NCBI GenBank assembly: GCA_022702705.1
Contig: CM040425.1
Location: 3,410,001 to 3,474,000, forward strand
DNA from: Papilionanthe hookeriana x Papilionanthe teres
Lineage: Eukaryota; Streptophyta; Magnoliopsida; Asparagales; Orchidaceae
Direction: 5' to 3'
DNA length: 64,000 nucleotides
A program made the position numbers and the translations under genes. Shown here piece by piece: positions 45,520 to 55,043 of this stretch (position 1 is the stretch's first letter; the number at the start of each line of letters is the position of its first letter). Under the pieces are notes generated by a model. It did not search any database and was not told the origin of the DNA. It saw only the letters and a list, made by a program, of their open reading frames with translations.

Positions 45520-45885
45520 TTGGAGGCAATGGATAGAGAAAATCATGGAAATGAGGTAAGAGACAAATCTCCTAAAGATCCTCAGCCTTATTTTAATGGT
45601 TTTATTGTTGTTAGTATGGAGAAAATGTTTAGTCGAATGGATAAGATTGAAGCGGAACTTCAAAGTATTGGTAATCATCTCCATGAGATGTACAACTTAT
45701 ACGAACACTTGGAATGGCAAACCAAACATCAATCTGATCATATGGCTGCCTATCATCACGCTCAAGTAGAAACGTACACGAAGAACAAGTGGATCGATGA
45801 AAAGACTGCTTTGGAATTTCTAAGGGCGTTAGTGTTCTACCCCTTCAGTCCTAGCGAACTTCATTGTGAAAGATATGGTAATTGA
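45520..45885 (+). CDS. ATH-2 121-codon ORF, unknown function
   Basis: Open from ATG 45,520 to TGA. Homologue of the minus-strand ORF at 2,456-2,821, with equal length and no gaps. Conserved parts include NEVRDK, PQPYFNGF, KIEAELQS, HLEWQTK and NKWIDEK. A likely alpha-helical, weakly coiled-coil segment is near residues 34-60. No recognised domain, signal peptide or membrane helix. It lies between integrase and the 3' ORF, each separated by about 0.6-0.8 kb of spacer, so it would need its own mRNA or be an exon. Confidence 0.55.
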   Translation: MEAMDRENHGNEVRDKSPKDPQPYFNGFIVVSMEKMFSRMDKIEAELQSIGNHLHEMYNLYEHLEWQTKHQSDHMAAYHHAQVETYTKNKWIDEKTALEFLRALVFYPFSPSELHCERYGN

Positions 45886-46530
45886 AGATCGGTGTTTAAT
45901 AGATCCTATATGTGTTTTAGGTATGATCGAGTCTTGTTTTAGTGTGTTGAATATCTAAATTTTGTGTTTGCTTAATTATTCAATGTATGTTGTTGGATTT
46001 GAACGTTTGCTTTGAATATGTTGTTGTTTGTGTTATTTATAAAATGATGAACCTTGATACAGTCTTGTACTGAATGTTATTGAATTTGGAATGGATATTT
46101 GGATTTAGAATTGAAGAATTCAGATACATTTTTGTGGATCTATACTATCATTTTAAATTGATTGTGAAAATATTTGGAGGTTATAAAATGGATTAATACT
46201 CTCATAAGAGTAATTAGGAGTCAAATTTGATAAGATTTGGTGGAAAATATTTAATTTAAATTGAATTTTTGGAAAGGCGAGTCTGGCGCCTAGGCGCCAA
46301 GATTTGACGCCTAAGCGCTGGTTCGGCCTGAACCCGAAAACTCATCTTCTTAAACCCCCCCCCCACGCCATTTTTTACGCCTAAGCTTCCTTCTCCACTG
46401 TTTTTTTGCAAATATACCACCTAGAGATCCCATTTAGAGCCGGATTTTCAAGTTTTTGAGCTTGAAATCACCCGATTTCTTCATCTCGAGGTCAGATCGA
46501 CATTCTAAACTTATTATTTTTTATTTTCAC

Positions 46531-46601
46531 CATGGATTTTGCTCTCATTAAAAAAATCAAAATTTTGAGAAAAATTTTGATTTTTTATGGTTAAATCCAT
46601 G
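46531..46601 (+). other. Long hairpin upstream of the 3' ORF
   Basis: A perfect 16-bp stem, AAAAAATCAAAATTTT (46,551-46,566) with its complement at 46,571-46,586, loop GAGA. It is extended by CATGGATTT/AAATCCATG arms at 46,531 and 46,593. ATH-1 keeps the outer arms. Confidence 0.8.
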
Positions 46602-46608
46602 AATTTTT

Positions 46609-46633
46609 AAGCTTTTTCAAGTTTGAAAAGCTT
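46609..46633 (+). other. Second palindrome upstream of the 3' ORF
   Basis: AAGCTTTTTCAA followed by TTTGAAAAGCTT, an almost perfect inverted repeat. A shorter version is at about 1,706-1,730 in ATH-1. Confidence 0.7.
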
Positions 46634-46693
46634 AAATTAGTTTATTTTCCTAGATCCATTGAATTTATTTCACATTTTTATATTTACGTTTAG

Positions 46694-47849
46694 ATGGCAC
46701 CCAAATCTAAGCGAGGAAAGGAACGAGAAAATTTTGATCATAGCAAGTTCGTCACTGCTGCTGCACACTTCCGATACAATGATTTTGCTACGACTAGAAA
46801 ATTTATCTTGGAGCAAAGTTTTTATAATCCTGGAGGAAGAATTGAGGAAACAATCGTTGCACTCAATTGGCAACCATTCTACTATTCACTTTTATTGTCG
46901 TTATCCCGGTTGTTAGAGAGTTTTATGCTAATTTCGTGGATGTGGAGGAATACGAGATTTTTGTTCGAGGAGTTGGAGTAGGATTCACTCCTGAATGCAT
47001 CAACATTTTCTATGGCCTGCCACCAAACATAGAGTGTTATTACTCAGGATTATCTCCATCTGAGGGAGATTTGGATATGATCATTGCCTACCTGACTGAT
47101 AGTACTGGAGCCTGGAAGATTCGAACGAAAAAAGGGTAAATTTTTCATCTTCTAAGCTTAATGGTGTTTCCAAGGCATGACACTTCTTTATTTCTGCTCG
47201 TCTCCTTCCATCCAATCATCTGAGTGAAGTTACCAGAGATAGGGCTATTCTTAATTACTGCATTCAAGAGAGGAAGTCTACTGATGTAGGGAGCATTATT
47301 TATGGTTTTGTGGAGGCTACTGCTCGTTCTAACACATCTATTGGACTTGGTTTTCCATCTCTGATCTATTCTCTATGTCAAAGTGCTTGAGTAGTTACTG
47401 AGCTTTCTGAGGAAAAGCTTAAGTCGACAAAGCCTATAGGAAGAGAAAGCATTAGCATTTATGATCCACTGCGAGGTAAGAGTTCTACTGCACTGGTTGG
47501 TTCATTACCTACTTCAGGTAGAGCTTCTACTTCTAGACCATCTACTTCTGCTGAGCCATCATCTAATTTTTTGGAAACCATGCATGATCAGTTTATAGAG
47601 CAGCAGCATGAGTTATTCTTAACTTACTACAGAGTAGATACGATAGACAAGAAGATTGATCATCTTTCTGAGTATACACAAAGAAAGAGTGATTTTGATG
47701 CTGAGTACTCAGAGTCATTGGTGAGATTTCTGAAGGGTGACCACGATGTTCAGTTCCCTACTTGTCCCAGATTTTCTCCTTTTGTTGATCCAAAGGATGT
47801 GAAGTTTTCTTTTGGTGATGATGATAATGAAGCTACAGACAGTGATTAG
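46694..47849 (+). pseudogene. ATH-2 3' ORF (plant-transposon-protein-like, env position), broken
   Basis: Starts with a basic Lys/Arg segment (ATG 46,694) and a HFRYNDFATTRKF region. A frameshift near 46,900 passes to frame 46,867-47,139, with VVREFYANF and FTPECINIFYGLP, the core that I associate with the putative plant transposon protein domain. Another frameshift near 47,140 leads to the C-terminal half, ending in an acidic FGDDDNEATDSD tail at 47,849. Two stops interrupt the last part (about 47,168 and 47,390). No membrane helix is visible. Role unknown. Confidence 0.72.
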
Positions 47850-49181
47850 TAGCTTGACTTATCTCTAGAGATTGTTGATTCTATTTTTAGTGTATTTTCT
47901 TATTTCTTGTGTTGCTTATTATGATGTTATTTGTTAGTGTTATTGTGAACTTTTTATGTTAAAACTGTTTTTAGATTATCTGATGTGTGTTTAAGACAAC
48001 GATGTGAATGAATATCTACAGAAGTTTATTTCTGTTTCATCTTACTGTTTAGTATTCATGAATAGTTAGTAAATTTGCATGTTCAAAAATATAAAAAAAG
48101 GAATTTATTTTTAGAAATTAACTCCTGCTCTGCAAAACTTTTCTATATATGCTTAATCATTTCTGTTATATGCATATTGAAGCATGTGTAGAAGTAGAAG
48201 TTAGTTTTTCCTTACTACATCATTATTGTACTTAGATTAATTCCTGTTTATTTCTTTTTCTCATGCTTTAGAAAATTTCAAAATTCATATTTACACTAAA
48301 GCTGAAGTTTGGGGGAAGGAAAAACATTTATCAAATTTAAATATTATTTGTCCTTAAAGAACTAATATTTTCTTTAAAAATATATTAACATAACATAAGG
48401 AACGAAAAATCTATTTATGATTACCTAAATTTTTGAATTTATAAATAATTTAGTAAACTTAACTAAAATTTCAAAAATTTTGGTTGATTTTAAGAATAGA
48501 ATTATTTAGCTTAAAGAATAATAAGATCAAAATTTTTCTGTTTATAGTAACAAGAATTGTATTTTTGAAATACTAAGGAATCAAGATTATTGCTTGAAAA
48601 AGAAAAGATTGAAATAAGATTTGAAAAATAATAAATTATTAATGTCATATTCATTAAGCAAAAATGTATAAGTTTTTGAAAATAAGTTAAGGATAGTGAA
48701 GTTCAAAATCATTAACTAGCTATCCAAAAATAGTAATCCTCACTTTAAAAAAAAGGAAGAGAAAAAGTGAGGAGAAGCTCGAGGCAATGCCTAATCAAAA
48801 ATTGGCTTCACTTGAATTATCTTATAGTAAGAAAACTAATTACATTTCTAATTTAATTTCTATGTACATATATTTTTACTAGAAAAAATATTTCATCAAA
48901 ATTTTTTTCTTGTAAATATTCTATGTGACCTTGATATGATAAACAACAATTATTCCTGAAATAAATGAAAATTTTAAAGTCTTGTGATTTGGTAGTTAAA
49001 TGTTCTTAAATTCTTAAAATTAAACTTAATTAATGAAATTTGGTTAATGATTTGCTAAAGCATTTATAAAACAAAAAATTATAAGAAATCTTAAATTTTT
49101 ATACTTCATTCCAAATGTTATCTATTTTATGTTTTTAAAAGAGTTACTTGAGGACAAGTAACGTTTAAGTTTGGGAGAATT
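47850..49181 (+). other. ATH-2 3' UTR
   Basis: AT-rich, no gene. It contains two AAGTTTGGG purine-rich motifs: GAAGTTTGGGGGAAGG at 48,305-48,320, and the one adjoining the 3' LTR. Confidence 0.75.
49163..49181 (+). promoter_or_regulatory. Polypurine tract of ATH-2
   Basis: GTTTAAGTTTGGGAGAATT directly before the LTR TG. Position and purine content fit a plus-strand primer. Confidence 0.7.
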
Positions 49182-51083
49182 TGATCTACCTAAGAAATAC
49201 CCATTTTTATGCCTTATTTATGATTCAATTCTTAAGGATATTATTCTTTAATAAAAGGTATTTTCATGTTTTTGGATGTAGATGATTTAAAAAAAGTCCA
49301 AGAAAGAAAAAAGAAGGAAAAAGACGCAAAAAGGAGCAAAAAGGGAGCTTATGGAGCAAACTCTTAGAATTATTGGCCTGGCGCCTATGCGCCAGAATCC
49401 GGCGCCAGCGCCGAATCCGCGCCTAAGCGCCGCTGATACAAATGCTGTTAAGTTTTTTTTAATGACTTTGGGCAGTTATTTTGACGGTGTTAAGCAGTTA
49501 TTGGACCTTCTAGAAGACTGGAAGTTACTCCTAATATATAGGACATGTGATAAAATGTATTTGGACACAAGGAAATGGTCTGGATCGCGAATAGATGCGA
49601 CTCAAAGTGAAGAGGTGCAAAAGACCTGGTCACGGGTCTGGCACCTAGGCGCCAGATCCCGGCACCTAGGCGCAACGGTTACCTTCTAGAAGATACATTG
49701 AATTTGGACAAATTTTGAAGAGGTGCCTTAAGCAACCCCTGGTCAAATTGAGAGCTCTATAAATAGGAGCCCATTCTACAGAGAAAATCGTACCAACCCC
49801 CCCTCTTAGTACACATACCCATTTTAGCATATTCTCTCTCATCTCTAGTTTTATTTAGTCTCTTCCCTACTTAGGGTGCCACTTCATTTGTATTTAGTGA
49901 GTTTATTTTGAGTGTTTATTGTGTGTTATTGTTGTTGGAGTCTTTCATCATTGCTTTGGAGTCAGTAGAAGTCAGTGGATCACTTGAAGGAACACTTCAG
50001 ATAAGTATTTGTACTTTGGTTCAAAGTTTTATAAATACGTTTTGTTGTGTTATTTCAATGTGTTCTGAGTAGTTAGTTATCTTTCTCATTTCAACTATGA
50101 AAAGATTATAAATTAATTAAATTTTGTAAGAGAATTAAATATAAAATATTTTAAAACATTGTGATGATATTAATACTTGATCTTAGTTTACTTTTTAAAT
50201 TGGCAATTTAATTTGTTAAAACTGTTGAAGAGTTTTGAGACCTATCCGGAGATAAATTCTTAACTAGTAGATATCACATGAATCCTTAGGTAATCGCAGG
50301 CTATACACGGATTGTTTGAGGTGAAGTGTAAATAAATAGGAAGATATTATTTATTGAGCATAAAATTAATTAGTTTTTAGAGTGACAGACTAAATTTTAA
50401 TAATTTGGTTTATAGAAAGGTAACGGGTCACTGGTATGGCCGACCATAGCCACCCTTGGACATCTAGTAGTGTGAGCCTAGATTAACCCATTCTACTAAT
50501 AAAACATCCTGAGCCTATCTATGGAATAGTCAATGTTCTTTGCACCTGGACTAAAGTGTAAAGAATAGAAATGCTTCTATTCGGCACAATACCATAATCT
50601 TAATTCTCTACAAAAGATAATTACTCTATAATTCTTGGATTAGTTGAAAAAGGAAAAAGTTATTTTTATACTTGCATTGAATTTTAATTACTGCTTACTT
50701 TACTTTACTACTTATTGCTTACTTTCTTTTAGTAAAAATTATTAGTCAATTAAATTTAAATATATAAATTAAAAAAAAAAGAAGAAGTATATATTAATTG
50801 CATTTGAAAATTTCAAAATATTACTTATATTTCTTACTTTTTATAAAATTCACTATCCCTATGGGATCGATAACCAGGACTCCACTAGAGCCCTGTATTA
50901 CTTGAACGATACGTATACTTGCATTTAAAATTGTGACATTTAAAATAATAAAATCTAAATATAAAATTATAAAATTAAACGTCGCATATCAAGTTTTTGA
51001 AGCCATTCGCTGGAAATTAAATATTCTAAAAAGTGGTATCAAATTCTTGTATTTTAAAGCATATATAAAGTCGCATCGCATCA
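49182..51083 (+). repeat. ATH-2 3' LTR
   Basis: 1,902 bp, matching 37,656-39,532 end to end. TATA at 49,758; relic primer site at about 50,999-51,016; ends CATCA followed by AGAAG. Confidence 0.94.
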
Positions 51084-51088
51084 AGAAG
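51084..51088. other. Target site duplication AGAAG (right of ATH-2)
   Basis: Second copy of the 5-bp duplication; the TAT-2 3' UTR resumes after it. Confidence 0.92.
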
Positions 51089-51269
51089 GTCGACTGAGTC
51101 TACTGACACAGAACCATGAAATTTTTGATTTGGTTCTGATGGCATGGATTCATATCTTTTGCTAAACAATCAAACTTTGATCAGTTCTCTTGGGATGTGA
51201 AGCACTCTCATATTCCATCTCAACCTTCTACTACACTAAAATTTCGACAGAATCTTCACAAATCAAACG

Positions 51270-52090
51270 TCAACTTTTTGGATTCATACCTAAATTCTAG
51301 TTCCCATCCTTCTTAGGCTGGTACCCAAATTCCAGTTCTCATTTCGAGATCGATACTCAAATTTTGATTCTCTTCTTTGAATTTCCACCAAATTTCTGCA
51401 TTGTATCCGAGAAACTTTTCCACATTCTAATCTTCTGAGCTAGGTATAAGACCAACAACGCATCCTATTCTCTGAGCCACCAACCTCGCATTCTATCCAA
51501 AAAACGTTTCCACATTCTAATCCTATGAGCTAGGTATAAGACCGACAAGGCATCCTATTCTCTGAGCCGCCAACCTCGCATTATATCAGAGAAAATTTTC
51601 GCACTCCTTAAATTTCGGGGTCAATACCCATATTCTGATTCCCATCCTGAGGGTTGACGTAATGTCCTGAATGGTAATTATTTCCTCGACTCGATCCAGA
51701 TCGGACGTAATGTCCTGAACGGTAGCCCGAGCTGGTATAGTATTTTCTCGAGGTCGTTAACCAAATTCTGACTCTCTTTCTGAGATTGATACCTAAATTT
51801 CAATTCTCTAGTTCTGAGGTTAGTACCTAAATTCTGACTCTCTCTTTTCAGGATCAGTACCTAAATTCTGATTCTCGTCATTTTTGATTGGTACCTAAAT
51901 TCTAGTTCTCTCCTTCGGGATCAGAACCTAAATTTTGATTCTGACTCCTTTTGAGGTCAGTACCTAAATTCTGATTCTCCAATCCCGGGATCAGTACCTA
52001 AATTCTGATTCCCATCTCTTCTGAGATCGATACCAAAATTTAGATTCTCGCTTCGAGGCCGGTACTTAAATTCCAGTCCTCACCCCCTTT
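51270..52090. repeat. Minisatellite, about 40-bp unit
   Basis: About a dozen diverged copies of a unit centred on GGTACCTAAATTCTGATTCTC with variable connectors of 15-25 bases. Interrupted by the 90-bp repeat and by a duplicated CGTAATGTCCTGAA(C/T)GGTA segment at 51,658-51,730. Confidence 0.85.
51407..51610. repeat. 90-bp tandem repeat, 2.3 copies
   Basis: Units 51,407-51,496 and 51,497-51,586 are each exactly 90 bases and share TTTCCACATTCTAATC and GAGCTAGGTATAAGACC; a partial third copy follows. Confidence 0.9.
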
Positions 52091-52515
52091 CTAATTTAAA
52101 CCCTGCTTTTATCAACTCCAAATTCCCTTTCGATTCCAATCTTAAATCTATTTTAATCACAAATTCAAAAACTTCAAAATCAAATTTAAATCAACTTCAA
52201 AATTAATCATAAACCAAACTTTAATTAAACTCTCAAATCAATTTCAACCAATCAAAATTTTAAAACTCAAACTCAAAATTCAAAATCAAAAGATCAAAAT
52301 CAAAATCAAAATTTGAAACATCGATCTAAATCAAACTCAAATTCAATCAAATTGAAAATTCACCCTCTTAATCCCCAGCGAGAATTCTGGAATCTTCAGC
52401 TTCGAAGATTTACCTGATACTCCCTAGCGGAAACCTTCTCTACTCTTTCTCTGTTCTTTTCCAAGTGTGTGGGCTTGGAATGTTTGTGTTAGTCTGTTGA
52501 TCTCTTCGGTCAACG

Positions 52516-52558
52516 CCAATAGGAGCGGTGTGCTTGGTCAGCACACCACACCTATTGG
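52516..52558 (+). other. Stem-loop next to the TAT-2 polypurine tract
   Basis: CCAATAGG pairs with CCTATTGG (52,551-52,558), and GGTGTGC (52,527-52,533) with GCACACC (52,541-52,547). A 3x3 internal loop separates the stems, and the apical loop is TTGGTCA. Confidence 0.8.
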
Positions 52559-52567
52559 GGGTCTATT
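52553..52567 (+). promoter_or_regulatory. Polypurine-like tract of TAT-2
   Basis: TATTGGGGGTCTATT immediately before the LTR start TGTTGATC. Its 5' part overlaps the stem-loop. Confidence 0.6.
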
Positions 52568-54604
52568 TGTTGATCTCATTTTTGTTGAGGTCTGATCTTC
52601 CTCTTAGTGCTTAGGATCTAGCTATAGGACTTCTCCTTGACTATTCTAGAGGACTAGAGTTGGTACCCACCATTTAGAAATTTTCAGCCACTTCCTGACT
52701 CTTCTTGCTACCCCACTTAGATGTTTTCAAACCTCTAAATCACCTTGGAAGTTTAAAACCACCATATGGAAAACCAATAGTGAGTTCCCATAGGATTGTT
52801 TGGACTTAGGGTAACCTTGGGTGACTTGAGCTTCTCTTGCACATACACACCCCCCTAAGCCATTTGACCCAAACATTGAACCCTTACCTTCTACCCTTTA
52901 TGAAACTCACATAATTGAACCAAAGCCACTAGTCTTTGATTAATATGGCTAGGGTCAATAAGTGAAGGGTCATAAAGTGGTTGTCATTTGGCTAGACTTG
53001 GTCCCAAAGCGGTTGGACTTGGCTAAGTCCATGGCTCATACTTTTAAACCCTAATTCCATTTCAAATCATTTTTACTCAATCTTGACCCAACTAAAATGG
53101 TCCCATTCTCCCCTATTTGAAGCCCCCTTCATTTTTCCAAAATTTCAAATTTTGACCCCAAGTCCATAAACCTACCTAAAATTACCTAAATTGCCCCTAC
53201 AACCACCAAACTCTCCAAAATTTCCCAAAAGCAAAAATTACACAAAATTCTCAAAATTCCTGAAAATCATTTCAAACCAATTCCCACCTCTAGAATCCAC
53301 CAAAATACTCCATCACACTCCAAATAACCTCCATATACCCTAAATACCACTCTTGGCCCAAAATTCCAAAAATCCCAAAAATTCTCAAAAAATTCCATAA
53401 TCTTCCAAATATTCTCAATTTCATTTTATTCAACTACACCATAACCAAATTTTTCCAAATTAACCCACTTTCAACCTAAATGGACCCAATGTCAAACCAA
53501 ATCAACCCAATTGACCCCAATTTTGATCAAATTCAATTCTAAACTTCAATTCAACATCCCTAATACCAATTTAAATCAAAACCAAGCCCAATTTGGTCCA
53601 CATTTGAAAGTAATTTTAATTTTAATCCAAAACCCCTAATTTTGTCCTTATGACCCAATTCACCCCAAAATGAACCAAAGCCACTCAATTTTCCCCAAAA
53701 CAAATTCCAAACTCTTCCTAACACATTCATTTACCAAATACAACATTCATTTGGCCAAAATTTTGATTAAAATCCCATTCAAGTTCGTTTTACACCAAAA
53801 TCCCCAAATTTACCCTAAGGTTGTCACATGACCTAAATTCTCCAAATTGAATCCCCTAAACCCAAAATTTCCACCCAATTTCTATCCTAAACCTTTCATA
53901 ACAATCACCTACATCATTTTGAACTAATAATTGAGCCCTAGCCAAGCTCTAGCCAAACCTAAACCCAACTTAACCCATGGTGACCCAAATTAACCAAACC
54001 ACCAAAATCCATCAAATTCACTTCCCAAATCAATTCAAATTCATTTCAAACCTTTTCCATAAACTTTGTGACAATCATTTAAGACATTTTGATCAATCAA
54101 TTTGGTATAAATCAAACCCAAACTCAAGCTAGCCCAACCTAAACTCAAACTAACTCATGTGAACACATGATCCAATTAAACCCAACCAAGCCAAATTTGA
54201 TCAAACCAACCCCATGGTAGCCAACCCTAGACCTAATAGGGTGGCTTTGACCTGACCCAACCCATGCCCCATGAGCCATGAAACAATGGTCCACCACTTT
54301 GGACCAATGGGTTTAGCCACTTGGCTAAGGCTAAGTCCCATCCTTTACCTCACCTTAAGCAAGCTCCCTGCCAAAATTAATTGGACTAAACTACTCCTCC
54401 ACACCTCCTCAGGCCTACCAGTCCTTGCCAGCCACCCCGGCCACCAGAACAGGCATGCCCGAGTGCTCCCCATGGGATTAAAATTCAAAATTGGAGCTTG
54501 GCAGTCACCAATCCCCTCACCAGCCACCTGGCCTGCTCAGCCCTCACCCTAATCGGCCCAGAGCACTCATTGCCTGGCCCTGAGCTCCCCTCTCCGGCCA
54601 TCAC

Positions 54605-54611
54605 TATAAAA
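54605..54611 (+). promoter_or_regulatory. TATA box of the TAT-2 3' LTR
   Basis: CACTATAAAATCCCCCCCTCTC context, matching the position and context of 20,789 in the solo LTR. Confidence 0.65.
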
Positions 54612-55037
54612 TCCCCCCCTCTCAGCCAAGCAAAAGGTACTGAACGCTGAACATTTCCTCACAAAACTCCCTCAAATTACTCCCAGACCTCTTCCCAGTC
54701 AAGAGAAGAAGATCCCCACTGTCTTCCTGCCTTGAATCCCACCAACCGAGCCCAATTTCCCAGTGGAAATTTAGGCCATAAACAGAACATCCCCAAAAAC
54801 TTCACCAAAATCAAATTAACTGCACCTACACCATCCCCACACTAAGAGAAGAAGTTCCTTAGTAAAAACCCCCTCACCAGGCCACCCAATTATTCTATCG
54901 GCCAGAGCTCTAAATCGGGTTTGGATGAACTCTTGTCTAGGCAATTCACCATGATCAGGGGCTCAATCCCTAGGCTTCTGGAACTCCAAAAAACGTGTCA
55001 AGCATCTCTGATCAAGGTCTCACCTCTCAGAGCAAAG

Positions 55038-55043
55038 GTATTG
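55038..55043 (+). promoter_or_regulatory. Candidate 5' splice site in the TAT-2 LTR leader
   Basis: AGAGCAAAG then GTATTG; equivalent to 21,222 in the solo LTR. Confidence 0.4.

Larger units (their letters stand above)
45886..46693 (+). other. ATH-2 spacer upstream of the 3' ORF
   Basis: Noncoding. Contains GGCGCCTAGGCGCC at 46,285-46,298, a nine-base C run at 46,356, two hairpins at 46,531-46,633 and an acceptor-like ACGTTTAG at 46,686-46,693 directly before the ATG. Confidence 0.7.
37656..51083 (+). mobile_element. ATH-2: full-length Athila-lineage retrotransposon
   Basis: 13.4 kb. LTR 37,656-39,532; primer site 39,539; gag, protease, RT, RNase H and integrase to 44,896; a 121-codon ORF; a long 3' ORF; polypurine tract; LTR 49,182-51,083; AGAAG duplication on both sides. 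The LTR pair differs at several percent of aligned positions by eye, so the insertion is old. Polyprotein frames carry about a dozen stops and two frameshifts. Confidence 0.95.
51089..52515 (+). other. TAT-2 3' UTR, part 2, repeat-rich
   Basis: Noncoding and built largely of tandem repeats (listed separately), then A/T-rich AAATCAAA stretches and a more mixed 52,380-52,500 before the polypurine region. Hypervariable tandem repeats in 3' UTRs are an established feature of Tat/Ogre elements. Confidence 0.75.

Noticed and set aside
46694..47849. 3' ORF as a DNA transposase or as a proven envelope
   Set aside because: The domain name is historical and no catalytic motif is visible. No signal peptide, fusion or transmembrane segment supports an envelope role.
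51407..52090. Tandem repeats as a CRISPR array
   Set aside because: Eukaryotic retrotransposon context, units diverged and directly adjoining, no unique spacers of constant size.
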